In this document: positions 16,294 to 26,168 of the stretch, piece after piece
Numbering within the stretch: the first letter of the stretch is position 1
Layout of the letters: every line of letters begins with the position of its first letter
Source: an uncultured Clostridia bacterium
GTDB lineage: Bacteria > Bacillota > Clostridia > UBA1381
NCBI GenBank assembly: GCA_910585485.1
Contig: CAJUEZ010000016.1
Coordinates: forward strand, 1-45,078
DNA length: 45,078 nucleotides
Direction: 5' to 3'
Translations under genes and position numbers: made by a program
Notes under the pieces: model-generated
Databases searched by the model: none
What the model was told of the DNA's origin: nothing
What the model saw: only the letters and a program-made list of their open reading frames with translations

Positions 16294-17829
16294 TTATATA
16301 AGCGGAGCGACAAGACGCGTTATGTGTCCTATGATTCTTGTAAATATATTAAAATGTTTTAAATCCTCAAGAGTAATTTTCTGTGAGGCGGCAAATGTGT
16401 CCTTAAAATCACTTACAATGTCAATAATTGCCGGGACATTCATCATATAAGCCGCGCATTCATAATGCAGATACAGACTTCGATAATCGTGATTTATAGT
16501 TCCGACAATCGCTCTTGAACCATCGCTTACAGACATTTTAGCGTGAACAAATCCCGGAGTGTACTCGTATATTTCAATACCCGCTTCAAGCAGCTCTTTG
16601 TAATATGTTCTCGCGAGCCAAAAAGCGTAAGGCTTATCAGGTATATGAGGCATGATTATTTTTACGTCCACACCTCTCTGCGCGGCATACTTCATACATT
16701 CATAAAGCTCGTCGTCTATAACAAGATACGGAGTCATAATATAAGTATAGTCAGTCGCGTTATTCAAATTGTGTATATAAGCGCGTTTTCCTATATACAC
16801 ATCATCGAGCGGAGTATCACTAAACGGCAGAACAAAGCCGTCCGAGTCAACAGAATTTCCTTTTGACATTTCAATATATTTGCCGGCATCCTCCGCGGTT
16901 TCGTCATTTACGTCCCATAGTTCAAAGAACATGGCTGTGAATCCGGCGACTGCCTCTCCGCGTAACATAACACCGGTGTCTTTCCAGTGTCCGAAGCGCA
17001 CCTTTTCATTTATATATTCATCAGCGATATTAATTCCGCCGCAAAAAGCCACAGAACCGTCAATTACCACTATTTTGCGGTGGTCACGGTTATTTTGATG
17101 AGTTGACAGAAGCGGAACGATAGGGGAGAATACACGGCATTTTATGCCGTATCTTTCTATAACTTCGTTATAATGTCTCGGCATTGTGCTGATACATCCC
17201 ATAGCGTCATACATCAATCTTACTTCAACACCTTGACGAACCTTGTGTTTTAATATTTCAAAAATTTCGTGCCACATTTTACTTGTGGTGTTTATTATAA
17301 AAAATTCCATGAATATGAATTTTTCCGCTTTTAAAAGCTCTTTTTTCATATCTTCATACATTTTTTCGCCGATTGGATAATACTGAACAGCCGTGTTTGA
17401 ATATACGGGTGAGCCGCCGTATTGCGAAAGGTATTCCATAAATCCTTTTTCGTTTTTATTAGTAAGCGTGATATTTTTTATAACCTCTTCATCCTGAATA
17501 AGATATTTTTTATTTATTTTTCTTACTTTATTATAGTCGTCTCTTATATTATGTGAAACACCTTTTGCCCGCGTGTACAGATAAAACAGCGAGCCGAATA
17601 CAGGAACTATGGCAATAAGCGTTATCCATGTCATTTTAAATGTTGGCTCTTCAGTGCGGTTTATTTCAAATATTATGAGCACGGCGCTTAAAAGAGTAGA
17701 GAAACCGATAAGTACTTTTGAATAATCGGAAATCCATATATACATAGAAACAAAAGCCACCACCTGCAACAGCAGCATAATAAACGCAAAAAATTTATTT
17801 GAATAAAGCAATCTGTTAAGCTTTCTCAT
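16294..17829 (-). CDS. cls: Cardiolipin synthase (phospholipase D family)
   Basis: This 511-residue membrane enzyme condenses two phosphatidylglycerols into cardiolipin. Two hydrophobic segments lie in the first 90 residues. Two PLD catalytic motifs follow: HRKIVVIDGSVAFCGG (about residues 240-255) and HAKMSVSDGSRAIVGT (about 430-445), each with the HxKxxxxD pattern. Length and layout match Firmicute ClsA. The start has an AGGGGGA ribosome site. It lies 13 nt downstream of the DUF5662-like gene, hence co-transcribed. Confidence 0.93.
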   Translation of the reverse strand: MRKLNRLLYSNKFFAFIMLLLQVVAFVSMYIWISDYSKVLIGFSTLLSAVLIIFEINRTEEPTFKMTWITLIAIVPVFGSLFYLYTRAKGVSHNIRDDYNKVRKINKKYLIQDEEVIKNITLTNKNEKGFMEYLSQYGGSPVYSNTAVQYYPIGEKMYEDMKKELLKAEKFIFMEFFIINTTSKMWHEIFEILKHKVRQGVEVRLMYDAMGCISTMPRHYNEVIERYGIKCRVFSPIVPLLSTHQNNRDHRKIVVIDGSVAFCGGINIADEYINEKVRFGHWKDTGVMLRGEAVAGFTAMFFELWDVNDETAEDAGKYIEMSKGNSVDSDGFVLPFSDTPLDDVYIGKRAYIHNLNNATDYTYIMTPYLVIDDELYECMKYAAQRGVDVKIIMPHIPDKPYAFWLARTYYKELLEAGIEIYEYTPGFVHAKMSVSDGSRAIVGTINHDYRSLYLHYECAAYMMNVPAIIDIVSDFKDTFAASQKITLEDLKHFNIFTRIIGHITRLVAPLI

Positions 17830-17842
17830 AAAATTCCCCCTG

Positions 17843-18364
17843 TTATTTTAAAGACCTTATGTACGCAAAGGTTTTTTTCTCACCGTCTTTTTGAAGCATG
17901 CGAAGCCACCCTTCAAGCAGAGCCGCCGTTTTTGGGTGCATACACGTTTTAGCATTGCCATTTTCAAAGTAATCTATTGGATTATCGCAGGTATATTTGT
18001 CCCCAAGATATATTTTACCCGCGGCAACGCGGTCGCAAAACATTTCCTTAACATATTTAAGCGGCATTTCCACAGCTTCCATTCGCCGCGTTTTGATATT
18101 GTAATCTGTCCAGTATTCAAAGTGATGCTTGTTTCTTCCCTTATGGTGCATCCAAGCCGAGGAATATCCGTTCGCGCGTCTTTCCGCCTCTGTAGGGCTT
18201 CTGTCGCCAAGATAAAATTTGGCTCCCGCAAGAAATTCCGCGGGCGAGTATTTTGACAAGTCATGCTTAAGCCCCTGCCACAAGATTCCGCACTTGAAAC
18301 AGTGATATATAACCTTATGCCTGTGACGGGTAATAGTAGAGAAATGTTTTATCAAATGCCACAT
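17843..18364 (-). CDS. Conserved protein of the DUF5662 type
   Basis: This roughly 173-residue soluble protein is rich in His and aromatic residues: GLKHDLSKYSPAEFLAGAKFY in the N-terminal third and the signature WMHHKGRNKHHFEYWTDYN in the middle. Clustered His/Asp residues suggest a metal-binding or HD-like site. I recognise the family (DUF5662) but no function is established. The ATG at 18364 has GGAAGT 9 nt upstream; a TTG at 18373 is possible. It precedes cls in one transcript. Confidence 0.8.
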   Translation of the reverse strand: MWHLIKHFSTITRHRHKVIYHCFKCGILWQGLKHDLSKYSPAEFLAGAKFYLGDRSPTEAERRANGYSSAWMHHKGRNKHHFEYWTDYNIKTRRMEAVEMPLKYVKEMFCDRVAAGKIYLGDKYTCDNPIDYFENGNAKTCMHPKTAALLEGWLRMLQKDGEKKTFAYIRSLK

Positions 18365-18454
18365 ACCGCTCAAACTTCCTTTTGATAATAATCTATATAT
18401 TATTTTAATATAATTTCTTAATATTTATATTACGGCGCTAATGCCCGCAAGGTA

Positions 18455-18483
18455 ATTATAACACGGGCAGTAAGAATTTACAA
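18455..18483 (-). promoter_or_regulatory. Promoter of the DUF5662-cls operon
   Basis: The minus strand reads TTGTAA, a 17-nt spacer, then TATAAT. It overlaps a GCCCG/CGGGC hairpin (18433-18467) that may end the MATE gene transcript. Confidence 0.55.
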
Positions 18484-18491
18484 CAGTAAAT

Positions 18492-19838
18492 TCAGACAAG
18501 CTTTTTATTCTTCCAGCGTCCCGAATAATAGCGTATAACAGGAACAACCGCGCCGGTTGCCCAAGCCAAAGGAGTCGCGATCCATATGCCTGTGGGATCT
18601 GTCGGCGGGAAATAGTTCACTAAAATATATGCGAAAACTATTCTTCCCGTAAGTTCCAGTATTCCTGATACAGCGGAGGTGTTAACGTCTCCCACACCTC
18701 TTAGCACGTTCAGATAGCTGCGCATAACCGCGGCGACAATATATGCCACACAGACGATGGATAAATATTTGCCGCCTATTATAATCGCTTCATGCGCCTC
18801 GTTTTTGTTGAGGAACAGACCGAGCAAACCATGTCTGAAAGTTACCAAAATGACCGCGATTACTATACATATTATAACAAGAGAGAAAAGTGTCTGATAA
18901 AGTCCCTTTTTAATTCTTTCCATATTTCCGGCGCCTCTGTTTTGTCCGGCGAATACGGACAGAGCCGAACCAATGGACACGATGGGAGCAATCGCGATAG
19001 AATCTATTTTAACAGCGGCGGTGTATGCCGCCATTGTCATATCGCCGTAGGAATTGACAAGTCTCTGGACGCTCATTGTTCCGAGAGATATAAGACAACT
19101 CTCCAAAGCGGACGGAATACCGGTTTGGAATATTCTCTTTATAGCGAGTGACGTTGTTTTATATGAGATTCCTTCAAGATTAAGCTGTTCACGGTAACGG
19201 ACTATATGCACAATACAAAAAGCCGCACTTATAATTTGCGATACAACCGTCGCTGCCGCCGCTCCCGAAATGCTCCAGCCAAACACTACGACAAACAATA
19301 AATCAAGTCCCACATTTATAAGTGATGACAGAATGAGCGCGTAAAGCGGGGTGCGGCTGTCTCCGAGGCTTCTCAGTATAGCACCCGACGCGTTATATAA
19401 AGCCATTCCTATAGTGAACGCGAATATTATTTTGACATATTTTACGGACTCGTCAATAATATTAGAAGGCGTCTGCAAAAGGTTAAGAATAGGTTTTGCA
19501 AAAATCATTCCCGCGGCAGATGTGACCACAGACAGAAGTAAAACGATATACACAAGTCCTGTGACCGTTTTGCGCATTTCATTATAGTTTCGCGAACCGA
19601 AACATTGCGCGATAATAATTCCCGCTCCGCTTGTCAGTCCCATCATAAGACAAATCATGACGCTTATTATAGTTCCTGTCGCTCCGACAGCCGCTAAAGC
19701 CTGAAACCCAACAAATTTTCCGACAACTGCCGCATCGACAAAATTATATACTTGCTGAAATATATTTCCGATGAGCATTGGAACGGCAAAGGATAATATA
19801 AGCTTTAAAGGATGTCCTTTTGTCATATCATATACCAT
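18492..19838 (-). CDS. MATE-family multidrug/cation efflux transporter
   Basis: This 448-residue membrane protein has about 12 predicted helices in two related halves and the family N-terminus KLILSFAVPMLIGNIFQQVYN, with VDAAVVGKFVG in helix 2. MATE proteins export drugs or metabolites using Na+ or H+ gradients; the substrate is unknown. I choose the ATG at 19838 because GGGGGGA lies 6 nt upstream, although the frame opens at 19859. It is divergent from the glycosyltransferase gene. Confidence 0.92.
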   Translation of the reverse strand: MVYDMTKGHPLKLILSFAVPMLIGNIFQQVYNFVDAAVVGKFVGFQALAAVGATGTIISVMICLMMGLTSGAGIIIAQCFGSRNYNEMRKTVTGLVYIVLLLSVVTSAAGMIFAKPILNLLQTPSNIIDESVKYVKIIFAFTIGMALYNASGAILRSLGDSRTPLYALILSSLINVGLDLLFVVVFGWSISGAAAATVVSQIISAAFCIVHIVRYREQLNLEGISYKTTSLAIKRIFQTGIPSALESCLISLGTMSVQRLVNSYGDMTMAAYTAAVKIDSIAIAPIVSIGSALSVFAGQNRGAGNMERIKKGLYQTLFSLVIICIVIAVILVTFRHGLLGLFLNKNEAHEAIIIGGKYLSIVCVAYIVAAVMRSYLNVLRGVGDVNTSAVSGILELTGRIVFAYILVNYFPPTDPTGIWIATPLAWATGAVVPVIRYYSGRWKNKKLV

Positions 19839-19923
19839 TTTAATTCCCCCCAATTTCATTAGGTAATCAGCCTCTAAATTAAAATTAATTCAGTGACCGC
19901 GCTAATGTAAAAATCAAGTTATA

Positions 19924-19952
19924 ATTATAGTTTATTCCATATGAAAAGTCAA
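19924..19952 (-). promoter_or_regulatory. Promoter of the MATE gene
   Basis: The minus strand reads TTGACT, a 17-nt spacer, then TATAAT. Confidence 0.65.
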
Positions 19953-19960
19953 TAAGTATG

Positions 19961-19989
19961 TTGAATTTTTTATAATAATTTGATATAAT
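19961..19989 (+). promoter_or_regulatory. Promoter of the glycosyltransferase gene
   Basis: TTGAAT (19961-19966), a 17-nt spacer, then TATAAT (19984-19989). It is back to back with the MATE promoter. Confidence 0.6.
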
Positions 19990-20028
19990 ATTTTTATAAA
20001 AAATTTTTGAAAATTAGGGGTATTAAAA

Positions 20029-21153
20029 TTGAGAGTGTTATTGTTATCCATAAAAGCGGGTTACGGACATCATTCAACAGCCAAAGCTATTATGGAATGT
20101 TTTGGAGAAAACGGGCATAAATGCCATATGCTTGATGTTTTAGATCATGTGAATCATCACTTGGGCAACTCTGTTCAGAACGGATATTTGCTTTCTACAA
20201 AATATACATCGCATATATATAATAAGACTTATAGCCGTATGGCGAAAAAGGATAAGCCGTATTCACCGCATTCGGCAATTTCTTTTGTGTCTAATTTTAT
20301 AACAAAGCGTATTGAGGAATTTGTCAGTGGGTATGAACCTGACCTTGTAATCGCGACTCACAGCTATGCGGGAGTTTGCGCGAGTATTCTCCATGACAGG
20401 GGAATTATAAACTGTCCTTCAATAGGAATCGTGACTGATTTTACCGTGCACCCGTTTTGGGAAAGTACCTCGCTTGATTACTATGTTGTACCAAGCGAAC
20501 TTATTATGCGGGAAATGCAGAGAAAAGGAATTGATAAAGAAAAGCTTCTTCCGTTTGGAATACCCGTTAAAAAGCAGTTTTCGGTAAAGAATGACAAAGA
20601 GCGTTCACGCAGCATGCTCGGTATTCATGATATGCCGACCATACTTGTTATGATGGGCTCAATGGGTTTTGGAAATATAAAGGAAATACTGTCGGAAATG
20701 GATAACTATCCGCATGATTTTCAAGTGCTTTGCGTATGCGGTTCAAACGAGAAAATAAAAAAAGCCGTTGACGGCTTTAATTGGATTAAGCCTGTTTATT
20801 CTTACGGCTTTGTGGACAATGTGGATATTATGATGGACGCGGCGGACTGCATAATATCAAAACCGGGCGGACTTACAACTTCAGAGGCGCTTGCGAAAGA
20901 ATTACCAATGATAATTATGAATCCAATACCGGGGCATGAAATGAGAAATCTTGATTTTCTTGTAAACAGCGGCGCGGCGATATATGTAAATTCCGTATAC
21001 TCCATGTCCGAGGCTTTAAATCTTATGTTTAACTGTCCTTGGAGAATGGAACTTATTAAGGAAAGCGTTAAGCATCTCAGCAAACCGAACGCGACGCGCA
21101 GTCTTTATGATTTTGCGCTTGAAAAAATTTCAGAGAAATCAACGGTTATCTGA
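20029..21153 (+). CDS. UgtP/MGDG-synthase-like glycosyltransferase
   Basis: This 374-residue GT28-type enzyme resembles processive diacylglycerol glucosyltransferases and MGDG synthases that make glycolipids and lipoteichoic-acid anchors at the membrane. The N-terminal half has the MGDG-synthase motif LLLSIKAGYGHHSTAKAI. The nucleotide-sugar site is IISKPGGLTTSEALAKELP followed by NPIPGHE. It starts with TTG, supported by AGGGG 8-9 nt upstream; no ATG fits. Its 3' end overlaps the convergent RluA-type gene by 49 nt. Confidence 0.9.
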   Translation: MRVLLLSIKAGYGHHSTAKAIMECFGENGHKCHMLDVLDHVNHHLGNSVQNGYLLSTKYTSHIYNKTYSRMAKKDKPYSPHSAISFVSNFITKRIEEFVSGYEPDLVIATHSYAGVCASILHDRGIINCPSIGIVTDFTVHPFWESTSLDYYVVPSELIMREMQRKGIDKEKLLPFGIPVKKQFSVKNDKERSRSMLGIHDMPTILVMMGSMGFGNIKEILSEMDNYPHDFQVLCVCGSNEKIKKAVDGFNWIKPVYSYGFVDNVDIMMDAADCIISKPGGLTTSEALAKELPMIIMNPIPGHEMRNLDFLVNSGAAIYVNSVYSMSEALNLMFNCPWRMELIKESVKHLSKPNATRSLYDFALEKISEKSTVI

Positions 21154-22031
21154 AATTCCCTGCCGTTAAGGTAGTTTAAAATACCAGCGTCCGTCTGAAA
21201 GTCAAATTTAAGCTTATAGCTTGCCAGACTCATGGGACAAGAGTATTTTGAACCGTATTTCTTGTCACCATGAAGAGGGTGACCGATATGAGCCATTTGG
21301 GCGCGTATTTGATGTGTGCGCCCTGTTTCTATTTCCACTTCGACAAGCGCCGTATCGTGTTTTTGAGCAATAAGGCTGTATCGTGTTTTTATGTTTTTGG
21401 AGTTGTTTGTTTCAGTGTCCGTTACGGACACTTTTTTTTCGCCTCTGATGAGATATGCTTCCAAATACCCGCTCTTTTCGGGAATGCCGTCAACAATACA
21501 TAAATACAGTTTTTTAATCTCGCGCAGTTTGATTTTTTCATTGATAATCCTAAGCGCCTCAGCGTTTTTTGCGCCGATAATAATTCCGGAAGTGTTTCGG
21601 TCAAGACGATTGCAGAAAGCCGGCGCGAAACTATGCTCAGTATTGGGAGAATATTCGCCCTTTTTATAAAGATAACTCTGCATTCTGGAAAGGAGAGTAT
21701 CGCTTGTGCCTTTGTCGTCCGAGTGAACAACGATGCCCTGTTCTTTGTTTATAAGAATAATATTGTCATCTTCATAGACTATATTAATATCGCTGTTTCC
21801 CGCTGTAAAAACATCATTGCGGCTAAAAAATTCATCACTGAAATAAAGAGTAAGCTCGTCACCGTCTTGAAGGAAGTACTTTCCGTCTTTAACATGTTTT
21901 CCGTTGACGCGCACGCAATTTTTCCTAAGTCCCTTGTATAGCATACTTTGCGGAATATTATCAAGATATTTTGTAAGAAATTTGTCGAGCCGCTGTCCGC
22001 TGTCATTTTTGTTTATGGTAAGCTTTCTCAT
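21105..22031 (-). CDS. RluA-family rRNA/tRNA pseudouridine synthase
   Basis: This 308-residue protein has an N-terminal S4-like RNA-binding domain (QRLDKFLTKYLDN, residues 13-70) and a RluA catalytic domain with NRLDRNTSGIIIG holding the catalytic Asp, then ETGRTHQIRAQMAHIGHPLHGDKKYG. It should convert uridine to pseudouridine in RNA; the target site is not predictable. The start has a CGGAGGAAATAA ribosome site. It follows potD on the same strand after 106 nt. Confidence 0.93.
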   Translation of the reverse strand: MRKLTINKNDSGQRLDKFLTKYLDNIPQSMLYKGLRKNCVRVNGKHVKDGKYFLQDGDELTLYFSDEFFSRNDVFTAGNSDINIVYEDDNIILINKEQGIVVHSDDKGTSDTLLSRMQSYLYKKGEYSPNTEHSFAPAFCNRLDRNTSGIIIGAKNAEALRIINEKIKLREIKKLYLCIVDGIPEKSGYLEAYLIRGEKKVSVTDTETNNSKNIKTRYSLIAQKHDTALVEVEIETGRTHQIRAQMAHIGHPLHGDKKYGSKYSCPMSLASYKLKFDFQTDAGILNYLNGREFQITVDFSEIFSSAKS

Positions 22032-22137
22032 TTATTTCCTCCGAATAGGTTTATGGTGTCAAACTCTGATTTATAATTATTCTTTCTGCAAACACAGTTT
22101 ACTATGTTACGATAATCGCGCGCGGCATTTAAATGAT

Positions 22138-23382
22138 TTAAAAAATATCTTTTTTCTTTTTCTTATACCTCTTAATTAGTATAACGAGCGACATGATAAC
22201 GCATATCACCATAAATGCGGGCACAATTACTCTGTTTGGAGAATTTTCCTCTGAGGATTTCATTTCTGTCCAAAGCGTCTGCATTTTCATATTCGCCTCG
22301 TCTGACAAATTTCGGAACACTGTTGACTTTTCCTCAAGAAATTTGTCATCGGGATAAGATATTCCGTCTTCTTTGATTTCATCATCAAGCATTTCAAAAG
22401 CCGCCTTATTGGGAGTTGAATAACCTATGAAATCCGTTACAGCGTATGCCACATCGCCTTCGCAGAGAAAATTGATGTACATCTCCGCCGCTTCTTTATT
22501 TTTACATCCCTTTGGTATACAAGCCGCATCTATAAACAAATTTGTGCCGCTTTCTGGAATGGCGAAAGCGAGATTTTCAAACTCATCCATCAAAGTGACG
22601 GCATCGCCCGCGTAATACGGCGCTATAACGGCTTCTCCCGCGCCCATTTTATCAAAGATTTCATCCATGACATAAGCTTGAACAAATTTTTTCTGTTCCT
22701 TCAGTTTATCTGCCGCTTTTGTAAGTTCTTCAATATTCTCTGTATTCAGAGAATATCCAAGCATGTTTTCAGCTATCGCGAATGCGTCGCGCGGATTGTC
22801 AAACATAAGAATCCTGTCTTTATATTTTTCGTCCCACAGTAAATCCCATGTTATTTTTTCCTCATCCACAGCCGTCTTATCATATATAATTCCCACTGTT
22901 CCCCATGTGTAAGGAACGGAATATTCAGAGGACGGGTCATATTCGTTGCTGAGGAATTTATCCATTATATTTTTAAAATTCGGGATATTCTCCATATTCA
23001 GCTTTTCAAGCATACCTTCTTTTATCATTCGGGAAATCATGTAATCCGAGGGAATGATAACATCATAAGAGCTTGCTCCGCCTTTGAGTTTCGCGTAAAG
23101 TTCCTCATTAGTGGCATATGTACTGTAATTTACTTTGATACCTGTCAGTTTCGTAAATTCCTCGTTGAGATTAAGCGTGCCTTCCGCGCTTCCGTCGGGG
23201 ATATATTCTCCCCAGTTATACACGTTTATGGATAAGCCGCTGTTTTTAAAGCGAGTGTAATACTCCATATCTTCAACGTCTGCCGTCTGAATCTCAACAT
23301 TCTCGTCAACCCCTGATATATGCGAGCAGCCGCACGTTGTCAGCGCGAACAGGAGCGTAAGAAAAATCAAAAACTTTTTCAT
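22138..23382 (-). CDS. potD: Polyamine ABC transporter substrate-binding lipoprotein with a C-terminal membrane segment
   Basis: This 414-residue PotD-type protein captures spermidine/putrescine outside the membrane. It has a lipoprotein-type signal (LLFALTTCGCSH) and the family features INVYNWGEYIPDG, VIIPSDYMISRM and SVPYTWGTVGIIYDK. Unusually, the last 35 residues form a hydrophobic helix (VPAFMVICVIMSLVILI) with a very basic tail, so the protein may be anchored at both ends. It overlaps potC by 1 nt (TAATG) and is last in the potABCD operon. Confidence 0.93.
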   Translation of the reverse strand: MKKFLIFLTLLFALTTCGCSHISGVDENVEIQTADVEDMEYYTRFKNSGLSINVYNWGEYIPDGSAEGTLNLNEEFTKLTGIKVNYSTYATNEELYAKLKGGASSYDVIIPSDYMISRMIKEGMLEKLNMENIPNFKNIMDKFLSNEYDPSSEYSVPYTWGTVGIIYDKTAVDEEKITWDLLWDEKYKDRILMFDNPRDAFAIAENMLGYSLNTENIEELTKAADKLKEQKKFVQAYVMDEIFDKMGAGEAVIAPYYAGDAVTLMDEFENLAFAIPESGTNLFIDAACIPKGCKNKEAAEMYINFLCEGDVAYAVTDFIGYSTPNKAAFEMLDDEIKEDGISYPDDKFLEEKSTVFRNLSDEANMKMQTLWTEMKSSEENSPNRVIVPAFMVICVIMSLVILIKRYKKKKKDIF

Positions 23383-24176
23383 TATCTCACACCTCGCTTT
23401 ACCGAGTTCCTGCGCTCCGCTATATTTTTAATAACAAGAACTGTAACTACCACAACAAATATGATAGTTGAAAGAGCGTTGATTTCAGGACTTACTTTAC
23501 GTCTGGTCATAGAGTAAATAGTGATGGGCAATGTTTGTGAAGTCGCCCCGATTGTAAAGTAACTTACCACAAAATCATCAAGTGAAAAAGTGAAAGCCAT
23601 TAAAAATCCTGATATAATGCCGGGCAGAATTTCAGGCAGAATAACTTTGAAAAACGCTGATATAGGACTGCACCCGAGGTCTTGCGCCGCCTCGTACAGA
23701 TGCGGGTTCATCTGCCTGAATCTCGGCATAATGTTAAGTATTACATACGGCACGTCAAAAGTGATATGCGCGATTATCAGTGTCACAAATCCCAACTCAA
23801 AATTCATTCTCGCCGCAAAGAACACAAACAGAAGCATCAGCGATACACCCATTACAATTTCAGGGTTTACGATAGGAATATTTGTGCCCTGCATAACAAG
23901 AGTTTTAGGCAGTTTTTTCATTTTATTTATACCGATAGCCGCCGCTGTTCCAAGCACTGTAGCTAAAACAGACGCCGCAACGGCAACAATTATCGTATTT
24001 AAAAGCGATGTCATAATAAGCTTATTATGAAACAGCTTTATATACCAGTCAAATGTGAATCCTGAAAACACACTCCTGCTTTTTGTAACGTTAAAGGAAA
24101 AGACTATAAGCACAAAAATCGGAATGTATAGGAATAATAAAATAAGAGCCATATAGACCTTTGATAATTTTTTCAA
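23382..24176 (-). CDS. potC: Polyamine ABC transporter permease PotC
   Basis: This 264-residue inner-membrane permease has about six helices and the ABC permease EAA motif EAAQDLGCSPISAFFKVILPEILPG near residues 160-185. With PotB it forms the channel for spermidine/putrescine. Gene order potA-potB-potC-potD is standard. The preceding potB ends 38 nt upstream. Confidence 0.95.
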   Translation of the reverse strand: MKKLSKVYMALILLFLYIPIFVLIVFSFNVTKSRSVFSGFTFDWYIKLFHNKLIMTSLLNTIIVAVAASVLATVLGTAAAIGINKMKKLPKTLVMQGTNIPIVNPEIVMGVSLMLLFVFFAARMNFELGFVTLIIAHITFDVPYVILNIMPRFRQMNPHLYEAAQDLGCSPISAFFKVILPEILPGIISGFLMAFTFSLDDFVVSYFTIGATSQTLPITIYSMTRRKVSPEINALSTIIFVVVVTVLVIKNIAERRNSVKRGVR

Positions 24177-24214
24177 TTAAATCCCACGTCCTTTCTTGGT
24201 TTTATGATATTAAA

Positions 24215-25021
24215 TCACATAAGAACCCTGTCCTCGTCCTGGTCAAATTGATTAAGAATAGTCATAATCAGAAGTATAATCACCATAAGTACAAGCGATA
24301 TTGCCGCGCCGAGATTCGGATTATACGAGTTTCCGAGGAACTGCATTTCAATCAGGTCTCCGATTAAAAGATTTGAGCCTCCTCCCAGCATTCTTGAAAT
24401 AATAAACGTACTGATTGCCGGAACAAACACCATCGTTATACCTGATAAAATACCCGGCATACTCAGCGGAACAGTCACTTTAAACAGTGTTTTCGCACCG
24501 TTGCAGCCAAGATCCTGCGCCGCCTCTATGACGCTTTTATCAATTTTTGCCATAACTGTGTAGAGCGGCAAAATCATATATGGCAGGTAATTATATACCA
24601 TACCTAAAACTACCGCGCCCTGAGTGTTAAGCATTTCAAAAGGTCCTATCCCGAAAAGACTGAGAAAATTATTTATAAGACCGTTATTTCCCAAAAGCGT
24701 CATCCATGCGTAGGTTCTCAAAAGAAAGTTCATCCACATGGGAAGCATCACTATCATAAGCACTGTACTTTGATAGCTTTTATCAATCTTCGCTAAAATA
24801 AGAGCGAGCGGATACGCGATAATAAGGCATATAATTGTCGCGATTGCCGCCAGCCATATTGAGCGTATAAATATATTTGAATACTGCGATACCGCCGCGA
24901 GATTGTCAAGCGTGAAAGCGCCGGTCTCGGTAGTGAAAGCGAAGTATGCCACCATTCCGAGAGGAACTATTATAAATACCGCCATCCACAAAAGATATGG
25001 AGCGGAAAGTAATTTTTTCAT
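24215..25021 (-). CDS. potB: Polyamine ABC transporter permease PotB
   Basis: This 268-residue permease has six predicted helices, the N-terminal LLWMAVFIIVPLGMVAYFAF typical of PotB and the EAA loop EAAQDLGCNGAKTLFKVTVP. It pairs with PotC. It starts 11 nt after the potA stop, so translation is probably coupled. The ribosome site is AGGAGG-like (GTAGGAGG). Confidence 0.95.
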   Translation of the reverse strand: MKKLLSAPYLLWMAVFIIVPLGMVAYFAFTTETGAFTLDNLAAVSQYSNIFIRSIWLAAIATIICLIIAYPLALILAKIDKSYQSTVLMIVMLPMWMNFLLRTYAWMTLLGNNGLINNFLSLFGIGPFEMLNTQGAVVLGMVYNYLPYMILPLYTVMAKIDKSVIEAAQDLGCNGAKTLFKVTVPLSMPGILSGITMVFVPAISTFIISRMLGGGSNLLIGDLIEMQFLGNSYNPNLGAAISLVLMVIILLIMTILNQFDQDEDRVLM

Positions 25022-25032
25022 ATTTCAGCCTC

Positions 25033-26073
25033 CTACTCCATTTTGTTCATTATATGTATATCGTACGGGTCAAATGTAATTCCGACCGTTGAACCGACTT
25101 GCGCCGCCTTTGTCGAGTGAACAAGCCAGTCATGGTCATATGCCTCTATAAGCATCTCATAGTGTACTCCCTTAAACGTCACAGACCGCACAACACCGGA
25201 AATATGCGCGTCGTCAGGTTTTACAAGGCGTATATCCTCCGGACGGATTACAACGTCCACATTCTTATTCTCACCGAATCCTTTATCCACACACTCAAAA
25301 GTATGCCCACTTATTTCAACGAGCAAATCTCTGACCATTAAGCCGCTTAGAATGTTGCTTTCACCTATAAAATCCGCAACAAACGCGTTTGTCGGCTCAT
25401 TATATATATCAACCGGCGAACCTATCTGCTGAATGTCGCCGTTATTCATAACAACTACAGTGTCGCTCATTGTGAGCGCTTCCTCCTGGTCATGCGTCAC
25501 ATATACAAACGTAATTTCAAGGCTCTGCTGTATGCGTTTAAGTTCAATCTGCATCTCTTTGCGAAGCTTTAAATCAAGCGCGCCCAAAGGCTCATCCAGT
25601 AAAAGTACCTTTGGCTCATTCACAAGCGCGCGTGCTATTGCGACTCTCTGCTGCTGTCCGCCCGAAAGACGGTCTATGGAGCGTTTTTCAAAGCCTTTTA
25701 AATTTACCAGTTCAAGCATCTCGCTTACACGCTTTTGAATTTCTTTATCGGAAAATTTCTTCACTTTGAGTCCGAACGCGATATTTTCAAAAACGTTCAG
25801 ATGAGGAAACAGCGCGTATCGCTGAAAAACAGTATTTACATTACGTTTATAAGGAGGAATATTATTAATTTCCTTACCTTCAAATTTTATGCTGCCGCTG
25901 TCAGGCTGAAGGAATCCGCCTATAATTCTCAATGTGGTTGTTTTTCCGCACCCTGAAGGTCCGAGCAGCGTTACAAATTCCTTGTCCCTTATGTCAAGGC
26001 TGATGTCGTTCAAAATCCGTTCGCCGTCAAATGAAACGGCGATGTTTTCAAGACTGATAATATTTTTGTTCAA
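25033..26073 (-). CDS. potA: Polyamine ABC transporter ATPase PotA
   Basis: This 346-residue ATPase powers the polyamine importer on the cytoplasmic face. It has Walker A GPSGCGKTT, Q-loop VFQRYALFPHL, signature LSGGQQQRVAIARAL, Walker B VLLLDEPLGALD and the switch His in VTHDQEEA, then a C-terminal TOBE regulatory domain (about 235-346). The gene starts with TTG at 26073: AGGAGG lies 7 nt upstream and no ATG is available near it. It is first in the potABCD operon. Confidence 0.96.
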   Translation of the reverse strand: MNKNIISLENIAVSFDGERILNDISLDIRDKEFVTLLGPSGCGKTTTLRIIGGFLQPDSGSIKFEGKEINNIPPYKRNVNTVFQRYALFPHLNVFENIAFGLKVKKFSDKEIQKRVSEMLELVNLKGFEKRSIDRLSGGQQQRVAIARALVNEPKVLLLDEPLGALDLKLRKEMQIELKRIQQSLEITFVYVTHDQEEALTMSDTVVVMNNGDIQQIGSPVDIYNEPTNAFVADFIGESNILSGLMVRDLLVEISGHTFECVDKGFGENKNVDVVIRPEDIRLVKPDDAHISGVVRSVTFKGVHYEMLIEAYDHDWLVHSTKAAQVGSTVGITFDPYDIHIMNKME

Positions 26074-26168
26074 TTTCTTACCTCCTAATTTCTACACTCC
26101 TCCGGCAGCACAGTCCGTATTACCGGATTTTTTCAGAGTGCATTCAGAATTTTATATATGGTGTAGTA

